From Pseudomonas fluorescens (GTDB lineage Bacteria; Pseudomonadota; Gammaproteobacteria; Pseudomonadales; Pseudomonadaceae), in assembly GCF_004683905.1 (NCBI RefSeq), contig NZ_CP038438.1:2170001-2234000 (forward strand): a stretch of 64,000 nt of DNA, written 5' to 3'. Positions within the stretch are counted from its first letter, which is position 1; the number at the start of each line of letters is the position of its first letter. The notes below the pieces were generated by a model, which saw only the letters and a program-made list of their open reading frames with translations, had not been told where the DNA came from and made no database searches. Both the position numbers and the translations under genes were made by a program. Shown piece after piece: positions 49,197 through 58,277 of the stretch.

Positions 49197-50288
49197 ATGC
49201 ACACCCCTCGATTACTCGTTACCCTCGCCGCGCTGTTGGTGCTCGCCGGTTGCGCCGGCCAGCGCAGTCAGGAGCCTGTTCCGCGCGCACCCGCCGAAGT
49301 GAAAGCCGAAATAGTGCGGCTGATGCCGGCGAAAGTGCCCGACCGTCAAGGCTGGGCCACCGACATCTACGCCGCGTTCGCCGCGCAGAACATCAGCCCG
49401 ACCACGCAAAACCTGTGTTCGGTGCTGGCCGTGGCCGAGCAGGAATCCACCTTCCAGGCCGACCCCACGGTGCCGGGCCTGGGCAAGATCGCCCGCGACG
49501 AAATCGACCGTCGTGCCGCCAAAGTGCATATTCCCAGTCTGTTGGTCAGTGGCGCTCTGCAAGTGCGCTCCACCAACGGCAAGACCTACAGCGAACGCCT
49601 GAACGCGGCACGCAGTGAAAAAGAACTCAGCGCCATTTTTGACGACTTCATCGGCAGAGTGCCGATGGGCCGCACCTTGTTCGGCGGCTTCAACCCGGTA
49701 CACACCGCCGGACCGATGCAGGTCAGCATCGAATTCGCCGAGCAGCACGCCAAGGAGTATCCGTACCCGGTAGACGGCACGATCCGCCACGAAGTGTTCA
49801 CCCGCCGTGGCGGCATGTACTTCGGCATCGCGCATTTACTTGGCTACCCGGTGAGTTACCGCGAGCCGCTGTACCGCTTCGCCGACTTCAATGCCGGCTG
49901 GTACGCCAGCCGCAATGCCGCGTTCCAGAACGCCGTCAGCCGAGCTTCGGGCATCCCGCTGGCGCTGGATGGCGACTTGATTCGCTACGACTCGATCATG
50001 CCTGGCAGCACCGAACTGGCGGTGCGCACCCTCGGCAAGTCGCTGGGCATGCGCAACCCGACCATTCGCGATCAACTGGAGAAGGGCAAGACCCTGGAGT
50101 TCGAAGAGACCAGACTCTATCAGCGGGTGTTCGAACTGGCGGAGCAAGCGGAGGGAAAAAAACTGCCGCGTGCGGTGTTGCCGGGGATCGTGCTGCAGAG
50201 CCCGAAAATCACCCGCAAACTGACCACGGCGTGGTTCGCCAAACGCGTGGATGAGCGCTACAAGCGTTGCATGTCCAAGGCCGGTTGA
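49197..50288 (+). CDS. Lipoprotein of DUF1615 type, transglycosylase-like
   Basis: Lipoprotein of 363 residues. Signal peptide ends in the lipobox LAGC (Cys18). The mature part has AVAEQESTFQADP around residues 85-97, where the Glu sits as in lysozyme/transglycosylase folds, and GPMQVSIEFAEQHAK further on, which resembles the GxMQ motif of lytic transglycosylases. I recall this as the DUF1615 family; peptidoglycan cleavage is plausible but unproven. AAGGAG precedes the ATG. Convergent with the anti-sigma gene. Confidence 0.75.
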   Translation: MHTPRLLVTLAALLVLAGCAGQRSQEPVPRAPAEVKAEIVRLMPAKVPDRQGWATDIYAAFAAQNISPTTQNLCSVLAVAEQESTFQADPTVPGLGKIARDEIDRRAAKVHIPSLLVSGALQVRSTNGKTYSERLNAARSEKELSAIFDDFIGRVPMGRTLFGGFNPVHTAGPMQVSIEFAEQHAKEYPYPVDGTIRHEVFTRRGGMYFGIAHLLGYPVSYREPLYRFADFNAGWYASRNAAFQNAVSRASGIPLALDGDLIRYDSIMPGSTELAVRTLGKSLGMRNPTIRDQLEKGKTLEFEETRLYQRVFELAEQAEGKKLPRAVLPGIVLQSPKITRKLTTAWFAKRVDERYKRCMSKAG

Positions 50289-50295
50289 CGCGGCT

Positions 50296-50997
50296 TCAAA
50301 TCACTTTGACGGCTCGGCCAATGGCCTGAATCGGCCCGGTCGGTTTACCGATCGGCGAGCCATTGGCGCCTTCCAGCGTCAGCTCGAACAGTTGATTCGG
50401 TTGCAGCGGCGGCAATTTATCCAGCGGCACCGAGAGCGTCTGCCCCGGTTTGACCAGCCCCAGCGACACCGGCCCTTGCCAGCCGTCAGCCTTGGTCCAG
50501 AACTCCAGCGCCTTGTCCGCCGGCACTTCGACCACGCCCAGCGGGATTAACTGGATTTCACGCGGATTACTGGCCTGAATCACCCAGCCTGGCGCCTTGT
50601 CCTGCGGCGCGACCAGCACCACCAGATAATTCGGCTTCGGCGTGGTCTGGGTCAGCAGGATCGAGCCCAAAACCAATGTGGCGGCCAAGCCGGCCGCACT
50701 CAAGCCGCGCCACAGCGGCAGCAGATTCCACCACGAGGTTGACGGCGCAGCCGGCGCTTTTTGCGCGAACCGCTCGACACTGCGCTCGATGCGCGGCCAC
50801 AAGTGCGGCGAAGGCTGCTGCGTGCCGGCAAATTCGGTCAGGTCGAGCAAGCGTCGCTCCCAGGCATCCACCGCCGCTTGCAGTTCGGGGTCGTATGGCA
50901 AGCGCTGTTGCAGCGCTTCACGCTCCGGCGCCGACAGGGTGCCGAGCACGTACTCACTGGCCAGTTCATCACGTTCCTGCGCCGATTCAGTGGTCAT
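50296..50997 (-). CDS. Anti-sigma factor, RskA-like
   Basis: Membrane anti-sigma factor of 233 residues. The cytoplasmic N-terminus (1-80) begins with an anti-sigma zinc-free core (LASEYVLGTLSAPEREALQQR), then one transmembrane helix (SAAGLAATLVLGSILL, about residues 96-111), and a periplasmic C-terminal domain (120-233) of the RskA type. It overlaps the sigma gene by 4 bases (ATGA), so sigma and inhibitor are made together. The signal that releases the sigma factor is unknown. Confidence 0.87.
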   Translation of the reverse strand: MTTESAQERDELASEYVLGTLSAPEREALQQRLPYDPELQAAVDAWERRLLDLTEFAGTQQPSPHLWPRIERSVERFAQKAPAAPSTSWWNLLPLWRGLSAAGLAATLVLGSILLTQTTPKPNYLVVLVAPQDKAPGWVIQASNPREIQLIPLGVVEVPADKALEFWTKADGWQGPVSLGLVKPGQTLSVPLDKLPPLQPNQLFELTLEGANGSPIGKPTGPIQAIGRAVKVI

Positions 50998-51527
50998 CCC
51001 ATGCACTCCCGCAAAGCGTTGAGGCTGCGTTTGATCCAGGCTTTGACCGTGCCCAGCGGCGTGCCCAGGCGCGCGGAAATCTGTGCATGACTGTAGCCGT
51101 CGACATAGGCGTGGAGAATGCAGCTTCGCCGCTGCGGGTCGAGTTGTTCCAGACAACGATGGATCCGCGCCGAATGGTCCTGCACATCGAAGGCGTCCTC
51201 GTCAGGCTCGGCATCGTGTTCTTCGTTGAACGGCGCCTCCCGGCTTTGATCACGCAGCTGGTTCAACGCCAGATGCCGGGTCACGCTGAACATCCAGCCG
51301 CGCGCTGAACCGCGCGCCGGATCAAATTGCGCCGCACCGTTCCAGATCTTGATAAACGCCTCATGCACGATGTCTTCGGCCAGCGCCGCGTCACGTATCA
51401 GTCGTTTTGCAACGCCGAGCAGGCGCGGGCCTTCCTGCACGTACAAATCGCGCAGGGCCGACTGCTCGCCGCGGGCACAGGCAGCGAGACGGGCTTCGTA
51501 ATCAAACAGCGGTTCAGGCAAAGACAT
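50994..51527 (-). CDS. ECF RNA polymerase sigma factor
   Basis: Sigma-70-type ECF factor of 177 residues. Region 2 includes AEDIVHEAFIKIWNGA and ARGWMFSVTRHLALNQLRD, which open and bind the -10 element. Region 4 ends with DGYSHAQISARLGTPLGTVK and WIKRSLNALREC, the -35-binding helix-turn-helix. It begins at ATG 51527; an in-frame TTG lies nine bases upstream. The gene overlaps the anti-sigma gene. The nearby DUF3455-type gene may belong to its regulon. Confidence 0.9.
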   Translation of the reverse strand: MSLPEPLFDYEARLAACARGEQSALRDLYVQEGPRLLGVAKRLIRDAALAEDIVHEAFIKIWNGAAQFDPARGSARGWMFSVTRHLALNQLRDQSREAPFNEEHDAEPDEDAFDVQDHSARIHRCLEQLDPQRRSCILHAYVDGYSHAQISARLGTPLGTVKAWIKRSLNALRECMG

Positions 51528-51580
51528 GGGGTGCAATCTAGCTCACATTCTTCAAACATCCAGACAACACAGTCTTCTAC

Positions 51581-51741
51581 TGTGGGAGCGAGCCTTTGTG
51601 GTGAGGGGATTCATCCCCGACCGGCTGCACAGCAGCCGTAACCGTTGGTTGCGGTGAATGCCTGACTCCGCAGTTGCCGGATTTTGGGGCGCTTCGCGCC
51701 CCATCGGGGATGAATCCCCTCGCCACAAGTTCGCTCCCATA
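51581..51741. repeat. Nested inverted repeats of two families
   Basis: Outer arms are TGTGGGAGCGAG and TTCGCTCCCATA, related to the main REP family. Directly inside lie TGTGGTGAGGGGATTCATCC and GGATGAATCCCCTCGCCACA (51597-51727), the second family. One element has apparently inserted in or fused to the other. The inner spacer also holds a GGGGCGCTTCGCGCCCC hairpin. Confidence 0.8.
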
Positions 51742-51755
51742 GGGACATCAAGGAA

Positions 51756-52277
51756 CTAGTTCGCCGCCCAGAAAATGTAGTCGGCCTGATACTTCACCAC
51801 TTCCTGCTTGCCCTTGTTCGCTGCTGTGCATTCACTGCCCGGTGCCACGCCGCCCTTGAGCGCGACACGCTGGATATAACTCACGCCGCTCATCGCGCCT
51901 TTGCCTTCAGCCGGGTTGGCCTTGACCAGTTGATAGGGCAGGTTGCCCGGGCTCGACGGAGCGACGGCCAATTGCGTGCCGGTGACTTTCGATCCGTCCT
52001 TGGCCTGCCAGGTGGCTGGCGGGCCGAAGTAGGTGCCGACCTGCTTGCCGCTGCGATCATTGAGCACCGCTTTCGGGCCGACGAAGGTCCATTCGGTCTG
52101 CCCCGCGGCATTGGGCTTGTCGCGGCATTCGTAAGTGATCTCGCCGACGCCGGTGGTTTCCATGGCGATCTTGTGGCCTTCCGGGACTTTGATCGCATCG
52201 GGATAGCTGCTTTGGGCGAAGGTTGTCGAGGACAGGGCGAGCAAACCGGTGAGGCCAATCAGTTGGGTGATGTTCAT
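51756..52277 (-). CDS. Exported DUF3455-type protein
   Basis: Protein of 173 residues with a signal peptide (cleaved near FAQ, residue 22). The mature part contains ITYECR, GPKAVLNDRSGKQVGTYF, GPPATWQAKDGSKVTG and a C-terminal Cys-containing segment (PGSECTAANKGKQEVVKY). I recall this as DUF3455, found near ECF sigma factors in Proteobacteria; no activity is known. It lies upstream of the sigma/anti-sigma pair on the same strand, separated by the nested repeat. GGAG precedes the ATG. Confidence 0.7.
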   Translation of the reverse strand: MNITQLIGLTGLLALSSTTFAQSSYPDAIKVPEGHKIAMETTGVGEITYECRDKPNAAGQTEWTFVGPKAVLNDRSGKQVGTYFGPPATWQAKDGSKVTGTQLAVAPSSPGNLPYQLVKANPAEGKGAMSGVSYIQRVALKGGVAPGSECTAANKGKQEVVKYQADYIFWAAN

Positions 52278-52401
52278 CAGTGTTATCTCCGAAAGGGGTA
52301 GACCGCTGACAGCCGAAGAGGGCTGTTACAGGGACTACCCGTGGCGGAGGCGTTTGGATGCAGTGCCCGAAAAATATTTTCCACCTCCTCCGATCTCCCC
52401 C

Positions 52402-52490
52402 TGTGGGAGCGGGCTTGCTCGCGAAGGCGTCCTGTCAGTCGATATTCATGTCACAGGCATATCGCATTCGCGAGCAAGCCCGCTTCCACA
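52402..52490. repeat. REPIN overlapping the yejF 3' end
   Basis: GTGGGAGCGGGCTTGCTCGC and inverse CGAGCAAGCCCGCTTCCACA. The yejF stop codon (52446-52448) lies inside this repeat. Confidence 0.88.
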
Positions 52491-54080
52491 GGGATTTGCG
52501 TCGGGCTTGAGGCCGGAGGCTTTCAGCAGTTCCTGGGTGTAGGGGTGGGCTGGCGCGGCAAAAATCTCCCGCGACGAACCCTGTTCCACCACCTTGCCAT
52601 CCTTGATCACCAGCAAGTCATGGGCCAGCGCATGCACCACCGCCAGGTCATGGCTGATGAACAGATAGGTCAGCCCATGCTTGATCTGCAGTTGCCGCAA
52701 CAGCTCCACCACTTGTTTCTGCACCGTGCGATCCAGCGCCGAGGTTGGTTCGTCGAGCAGGATCAGCGCCGGCTCCAGCACCAGCGCGCGGGCAATGGAG
52801 ATGCGCTGACGCTGGCCGCCGGAAAATTCGTGGGGGTAGCGATGACGGCTCTTGGGGTCAAGGCCGACTTCTTCGAGTACGCGAATCACTGCTGCTTCGC
52901 GCTCGGCCTCGGTGCCGATGCCGTGGGTCAGCAACCCTTCGGCAATGATCTGCTGCACCGACATCCTTGGACTCAGGCTGCCGAACGGATCCTGGAACAC
53001 CACCTGAATCTGTCGCCGCAAGGGGCGCATCAAGCGTTGATTGAGCAGGCTCAGTTGCTTGTTGCCGAAGCGGATATCGCCCTCGGATTCCACCAGCCGC
53101 AGGATCGCCTGGCCCAGCGTCGATTTGCCCGAACCGGACTCGCCGACAATCCCCAGGGTCTTGCCGCGTTGCAGGCGGAAACTGACTCCGTCCACCGCTT
53201 TGATGTACGCCTGCGAACGACTGAACAAGCCCTTGGGCAGAGGAAACCAGACCTTCAGATCATCGACTTCCAGCAGGTTGTGCTGGTACGGACTCGGCAC
53301 CGGCGCACCGCTCGGTTCAGCCTCGATCAGCAAGCGGCTGTAAGGGTGCTGCGGCGCGCGAAACAGCGTCTCGCAGTCGGCCTGTTCGACGATTTCGCCG
53401 TGGCGCATCACGCACACCCGTTGCGCGATGCGCCGCACCAGATTGAGATCGTGACTGATCAGCAGCATCGACATGCCGAGCCGCTGTTGCAGCTCGATCA
53501 GCAGCTCGAGAATCTTCTGCTGCACGGTGACGTCCAGCGCCGTGGTCGGCTCATCGGCGATCAGCAGTTCCGGCTCATTGGCCAGCGCCATCGCAATCAT
53601 CACCCGTTGCCGCTGACCGCCGGAGAGCTGATGCGGGTAGGCTTTCAAGCGCTGTAGAGGTTGGCGAATGCCCACCAGTTCGAGCAATTCCAAAGTGCGC
53701 TCACGGGCGGCGCGGCCCTTGAGGCCTTTGTGAATCTCCAGCACTTCGCTGACCTGTCGTTCCACGGTGTGCAGTGGATTGAGCGAGGTCATCGGCTCCT
53801 GGAAAATCATCGCAATCCGGTTACCGCGCAAACCGCGCATCTGCTGCTCGCTGGCGTCCAGCAAGTTCACCCCGTTGTAAGCAATCGAACCGCTGCTGCT
53901 GACGGTTTTACCCGGCAGCAGACGCAAAATCGAATGCGCCGTCACCGACTTGCCCGAGCCGGACTCGCCGACCAGCGCCAGGCATTCGCCACGACGAATG
54001 TCGAGGTTCAGACCGTGCACCACTTCCTGCCCGGCGAAGGCGACACGCAGGTCGCGGATTTCAATCAGGTTGTCGCTCAT
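52446..54080 (-). CDS. yejF: Peptide ABC transporter ATP-binding protein with two ATPase domains
   Basis: Tandem ATPase of 544 residues for a peptide-type ABC importer. Each half has Walker A (GESGSGKS), a signature (LSGGQRQR in the first, FSGGQRQR in the second) and Walker B (ADEP, LDEP). The C-terminus reads [10 protein letters not shown] and then [17 protein letters not shown], which is translated REP sequence. Start MSDNLIEIR has GAGGAG upstream. YejF-type proteins power uptake of peptides including microcin C in E. coli. It is the last gene of the yejABEF unit. Confidence 0.9.
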   Translation of the reverse strand: MSDNLIEIRDLRVAFAGQEVVHGLNLDIRRGECLALVGESGSGKSVTAHSILRLLPGKTVSSSGSIAYNGVNLLDASEQQMRGLRGNRIAMIFQEPMTSLNPLHTVERQVSEVLEIHKGLKGRAARERTLELLELVGIRQPLQRLKAYPHQLSGGQRQRVMIAMALANEPELLIADEPTTALDVTVQQKILELLIELQQRLGMSMLLISHDLNLVRRIAQRVCVMRHGEIVEQADCETLFRAPQHPYSRLLIEAEPSGAPVPSPYQHNLLEVDDLKVWFPLPKGLFSRSQAYIKAVDGVSFRLQRGKTLGIVGESGSGKSTLGQAILRLVESEGDIRFGNKQLSLLNQRLMRPLRRQIQVVFQDPFGSLSPRMSVQQIIAEGLLTHGIGTEAEREAAVIRVLEEVGLDPKSRHRYPHEFSGGQRQRISIARALVLEPALILLDEPTSALDRTVQKQVVELLRQLQIKHGLTYLFISHDLAVVHALAHDLLVIKDGKVVEQGSSREIFAAPAHPYTQELLKASGLKPDANPCGSGLARECDMPVT

Positions 54081-54094
54081 GTCAGCTCCTCGGA

Positions 54095-55117
54095 TCAAGA
54101 TCGTGGATCAAACGCATCACGGCAAGCCTCGCCGATGAACACCAACAACGACAGAATCAGCGCCAAGGCAAAAAATGCCGTCAGCCCCAGCCATGGCGCT
54201 TGCAGATTGCGCTTGGCCTGGCCAATCAGTTCGCCCAGCGAGGCGGTCCCGGCGGGCATGCCGAAACCGAGGAAATCCAGCGCGGTGAGGGTGGCGATGG
54301 CGCCGGTCAGAATGAACGGCAGGTAGGTCAGGGTGGAAGTCATCGCATTGGGCAGAATGTGCCGCAACATCAGTTCGCTGTCGGTCAGCCCCAGCGCCCG
54401 CGCGGCTTTGACGTATTCCAGATTGCGTCCACGCAGGAACTCGGCGCGCACCACATCCACCAAAGCGAGCCAGGAAAACAGTGCCATGATCCCCAGCAGC
54501 CACCAGAAACTCGGCGAGACAAACCCGGACAGAATGATCAGCAGATACAGCACCGGTAGCCCCGACCAGATCTCCAGCACCCGTTGCCCGAGCAAATCGA
54601 CCCAGCCGCCGTAATAACCCTGCAAGGCCCCGGCAACGATGCCGACCAGCGCACTGATGCCGGTGAGGATCAGCGCAAACAGAATTGAAATCCGTGTGCC
54701 GAAAATCACCCGTGCCAATACGTCCCGCGCCTGATCATCGGTGCCCAGCCAATTGCTGGAAGAGGGTGGGCTGGGTGCCGGTTCAGTCAGGTCGTAATTG
54801 ACCGTGTCGTAGCTGAACGGGATCGGCGGAAACAGCATCCAGCCGCCCTGATCCTCGATCAGCCCGTGCACGTAAGCGCTGGCGTAATCCGGCTGGAACG
54901 GCAGTTCGCCGCCGAAATCGGTTTCCAGGTATTCGCTGAGGATCGGGAAGTAGTAGGCGCCGTGGTAGCGGATCACCAACGGTTTGTCGTTGGCAATCAG
55001 TTCGCCGCCGAGGCAGATCAGGCACAGCCCGAGGAACAGCCACAACGACCAGCGCCCACGGCGATTGGCCTTGAACTGCGCGACCCGGCGCTGACCCAGA
55101 GGAGAAAGTGTGAACAT
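54095..55117 (-). CDS. yejE: Peptide ABC transporter permease
   Basis: Inner-membrane permease of 340 residues with a long N-terminal periplasmic region (about 50-130) after TM1, as in E. coli YejE, then five helices. The loop AARALGLTDSELMLRHILPNA is the EAA motif that docks on the ATPase. Its start overlaps the yejB stop by one base, and yejF starts 14 bases after its stop. Confidence 0.9.
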   Translation of the reverse strand: MFTLSPLGQRRVAQFKANRRGRWSLWLFLGLCLICLGGELIANDKPLVIRYHGAYYFPILSEYLETDFGGELPFQPDYASAYVHGLIEDQGGWMLFPPIPFSYDTVNYDLTEPAPSPPSSSNWLGTDDQARDVLARVIFGTRISILFALILTGISALVGIVAGALQGYYGGWVDLLGQRVLEIWSGLPVLYLLIILSGFVSPSFWWLLGIMALFSWLALVDVVRAEFLRGRNLEYVKAARALGLTDSELMLRHILPNAMTSTLTYLPFILTGAIATLTALDFLGFGMPAGTASLGELIGQAKRNLQAPWLGLTAFFALALILSLLVFIGEACRDAFDPRS

Positions 55118-56181
55118 CAGGCAGTCCTCGCCGAGAAGTCGATGCGCGGGTCGAGCAGGGTGTAGCAGAGGTCACCGATCAGCTTGATCAACAGGCCGAA
55201 CAGGGTGAACAGGAACAACGCGCCGAACACCATCGGGTAGTCACGCGACACCGCCGCTTCGTAACTCATGCGCCCGAGGCCGTCGAGGTTGAAGATGGTT
55301 TCGATCAGCAAGGAACCGGCGAAAAACACCTCGATCAGCGCCGAGGGCACCCCGGCCACCACCAGCAGCATCGCGTTGCGAAACACGTGGCCGTAGAGCA
55401 CGCGGCGTTCGGTCAGACCCTTGGCCCGCGCGGTGATCACGTACTGGCGGCTGATCTCGTTGAGGAAGCTGTTTTTGGTGAGGATGGTCAGGGTGGCGAA
55501 ACCGCCGATCACCAGTGCTGTAACCGGCAACACCAGGTGCCAGAGGTAGTCGCCGACCTTGCCCAAGGTGCTGAGGCTGTCGAAGTTATCCGACACCAGC
55601 CCCTGCACCGGGAACCAGTTGACGTAGCTGCCGCCGGCGAACACCACGATCAGCAGCATCGCAAACAGAAACGCCGGCATCGCGTAGCCGATGATGATCG
55701 CCGTGCTGCTCCAGACATCGAACGCGCTGCCGTTGCTGATCGCTTTGCGGATGCCCAGCGGGATTGAAATCAGGTAGGTGATCAGCGTTGCCCACAGGCC
55801 GAGCGACAACGACACCGGCAGTTTCTGCACGATCAGATCGGTGACCTTGGCGCCGCGAAAGAAACTGCTGCCCAGATCCAGCTGGGCGTAGTTTTTCAGC
55901 ATCAGCCACAAGCGTTCGTGCATCGGCTTGTCGAAGCCGTAGTGGTGTTTGATTTCCTCGATCAGCGCCGGGTCCAGCCCGCGACTGCTGCGCCCGGCAC
56001 CACCCGTCGCGGCGACTTCGCCACCACCGCCCATGCCGTGCCCGCCGAAACCTTGCAGGCGGGCAATGGCTTGCTCCACCGGGCCGCCCGGTGCGGCCTG
56101 CACAATCACGAAGTTGACCACCAGAATGCACAGCAGCGTGGGGATGATCAGCAGCAAACGTCGACTCAGATAACGCAGCAT
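55117..56181 (-). CDS. yejB: Peptide ABC transporter permease
   Basis: Inner-membrane permease of 354 residues with about six helices. TM1 is [20 protein letters not shown]. The EAA loop is [21 protein letters not shown]. It contains a Gly-rich insertion ([16 protein letters not shown]) in the first periplasmic loop that is typical of Yej-type permeases. It starts one base after the yejA stop codon. Confidence 0.9.
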   Translation of the reverse strand: MLRYLSRRLLLIIPTLLCILVVNFVIVQAAPGGPVEQAIARLQGFGGHGMGGGGEVAATGGAGRSSRGLDPALIEEIKHHYGFDKPMHERLWLMLKNYAQLDLGSSFFRGAKVTDLIVQKLPVSLSLGLWATLITYLISIPLGIRKAISNGSAFDVWSSTAIIIGYAMPAFLFAMLLIVVFAGGSYVNWFPVQGLVSDNFDSLSTLGKVGDYLWHLVLPVTALVIGGFATLTILTKNSFLNEISRQYVITARAKGLTERRVLYGHVFRNAMLLVVAGVPSALIEVFFAGSLLIETIFNLDGLGRMSYEAAVSRDYPMVFGALFLFTLFGLLIKLIGDLCYTLLDPRIDFSARTA

Positions 56182-56182
56182 G

Positions 56183-58048
56183 TCACTGGCCCCCCGCGAG
56201 CTGGGTGTGCATCTGTTGCGTGGTCAACGGCTTGGTCGAGACCTCCCACCAGGTGTTGAGGCCTTCGTCGTACGCCGGTTGCACCGGCGGCATGCCGAAG
56301 CGGTTCTGATACACCGTCGGCGTGCCCTTGGAGTAGTAGTTGGGAATCATGTAGTAACCCCATTGCAGCACCCGGTCGAGGGCGCGGGCGTAATGCACCA
56401 TGGCGTCGCGGGTGTCGGCCTTGACCAGCCCGTCGATCAGTTGATCGACCGCCGGGTTGGCCAGCACCATCGAGTTCGAACTGCCGACTTGCGTGGCACT
56501 TTGTGAGGCATACAGGCTGTACAACTCGCGGCCGGGAGAGACGATCGGATCGCCGCTGCGCGGGAAACTGGTGACGATCATGTCGTAGTCCCGGGCGTTG
56601 AGCCGATTGACGTATTGCGCCGAGTCGATCCGCCGTAGATTGAGGGTGATGCCGATCTGCGCGAGGGTGCGTTTGAACGGCAGCAGCATGCGATCAAAAC
56701 CGCCCTGACCGTCGAGGAAGGTGAACTCCAGAGGCTCACCGGCGGCGTTGACCAGTCGGCTGTGTTGCGGCGTCCAGCCGGCCTCGGCGAGCAGCTTCAG
56801 GGCTTGCAACTGCTTGTCGCGGATGTAGCCGCTGCCGTCGGTTTTCGGCGCCTGATACACCGTGGTGAACACCTCGTCGGGAATCTGTCCGCGCAACGGT
56901 TCGAGGATCTTCAGTTCCTCGGCGTCAGGCAGGGCGGTGGCGGCCATTTCACTCTTCGGCCAGAAGCTGTTCTGGCGCACGTAGAAGCCGCGCATCATCT
57001 GCTTGTTGGTCCATTCGAAATCCCACAGCAGGCTGATCGCCTGACGCACGCGGCGATCCTGAAAAATCGGGTTTTGCAGGTTGAACACGAAACCTTGGGC
57101 GGCGGTGGGTTTCTGCGGAGCGAGGATCGCCTGCTGCAAGCGACCGTCACGCAGCGCCGGACTGTCGTAACCCACCACATAACCGGACGAGGAAAACTCG
57201 CGGTTGTAGTCGAACGCCCCGGCCTGCAACAGTTGCCGGGCGACGTCGGTGTCGCCATAGAAATTCACCGTGAGCGTGTCGAAGTTGTACATCCCGCGAC
57301 TGACCGGCAGGTCTTTGCCCCACCAGTCCGGGTCGCGCTGGAAACTGATGCTGCGCCCGGCATCGACCTTGCTCACGCGGTACGGGCCGCTGCCCAGCGG
57401 TGGCTCGAAGCCGCCGCCGTTGGCGAAATCGCGAGTTTTCCACCAGTGTTCGGGCACCACGCGCAGGGTCGCCAGGTCCAGCGCCAGGGTGCGGTTGAGG
57501 TTGTTCTTGAAAGTGAAACGCACCTGCCGTGGGCCTTCGATCAGCACGTCCTGCACGTCGGCGTATTGCTGGCGATAACTGAGGCTGCCCTTGGTCATCA
57601 GCAGGTTGAAGGTGTAGCGCACGTCCTCGGCGGTGATCGGCGTGCCATCGGCGAAGCGAGCCTTGGGGTTCAGAGTGAAGCGCACCCAGAGGCCATCGGG
57701 ATCGCGTTCCATCTGTTGCGCGACCAGCCCGTAAACGGTGTACGGCTCGTCGAGCGAACGGAACGCCAGTGGCGCATACACCCAGTCGTTGACCTGCACC
57801 ACAGAAATGCCCTGATCGGCATACGGGGTGATGTAGTTGTACTGGCCGATTTCCATCGACGCACGACTGAGCGAACCGCCCTTGGGCGCGTGCGGATCGA
57901 CGAAATCGAAATGCTCGAAACCCGCCGGATACTTCGGAGCCTCGCCGTATACCGTCAGTGCGTAGCTGCCGGCGGCCATTGCCGGCACGGCGGCGCAGAG
58001 CAAAACGCCGCCGAGCAGCAGGCCTGCCATGTTGCGCATGAATCTCAT
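56183..58048 (-). CDS. yejA: Peptide ABC transporter periplasmic substrate-binding protein
   Basis: SBP of 621 residues in the cluster C/DppA-like family. Signal peptide ends at AMA (about 25). The sequence [23 protein letters not shown] near the N-terminus and the large size match YejA/NppA-type proteins. It binds oligopeptides and delivers them to YejBE. Only one SBP gene is here, while the related P. aeruginosa npp locus has two, as I recall. A GAGG site precedes the ATG. It follows a TonB-dependent receptor gene on the same strand. Confidence 0.88.
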   Translation of the reverse strand: MRFMRNMAGLLLGGVLLCAAVPAMAAGSYALTVYGEAPKYPAGFEHFDFVDPHAPKGGSLSRASMEIGQYNYITPYADQGISVVQVNDWVYAPLAFRSLDEPYTVYGLVAQQMERDPDGLWVRFTLNPKARFADGTPITAEDVRYTFNLLMTKGSLSYRQQYADVQDVLIEGPRQVRFTFKNNLNRTLALDLATLRVVPEHWWKTRDFANGGGFEPPLGSGPYRVSKVDAGRSISFQRDPDWWGKDLPVSRGMYNFDTLTVNFYGDTDVARQLLQAGAFDYNREFSSSGYVVGYDSPALRDGRLQQAILAPQKPTAAQGFVFNLQNPIFQDRRVRQAISLLWDFEWTNKQMMRGFYVRQNSFWPKSEMAATALPDAEELKILEPLRGQIPDEVFTTVYQAPKTDGSGYIRDKQLQALKLLAEAGWTPQHSRLVNAAGEPLEFTFLDGQGGFDRMLLPFKRTLAQIGITLNLRRIDSAQYVNRLNARDYDMIVTSFPRSGDPIVSPGRELYSLYASQSATQVGSSNSMVLANPAVDQLIDGLVKADTRDAMVHYARALDRVLQWGYYMIPNYYSKGTPTVYQNRFGMPPVQPAYDEGLNTWWEVSTKPLTTQQMHTQLAGGQ

Positions 58049-58107
58049 GAAGTTTTTCCTCTAAGCCCGAAAACTCACTGGCAACGCTGAAAACTGTGGG
58101 AGTGCCC

Positions 58108-58239
58108 TGTGGTGAGGGGATTTATCCCCGACCGGCTGCGAAGCAGTCGCAAACCCATTGCATGCGGTGATTCTGGTCATCCGCAGTTCAGGTTTTGGGG
58201 GCGCTTCGCACCCCATCGGGGATGAATCCCCTCACCACA
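58108..58239. repeat. GTGAGGGGATTTATCCCC inverted repeat before yejA
   Basis: TGTGGTGAGGGGATTTATCC and GGATGAATCCCCTCACCACA flank a spacer that also contains GGGGGCGCTTCGCACCCC, a secondary hairpin. It lies between the receptor gene and yejA; it could trim or stabilise the transcript. Confidence 0.8.
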
Positions 58240-58277
58240 AAAGCTCAGTCACACAAAGGATGTGTCCAGCCCTGGGG

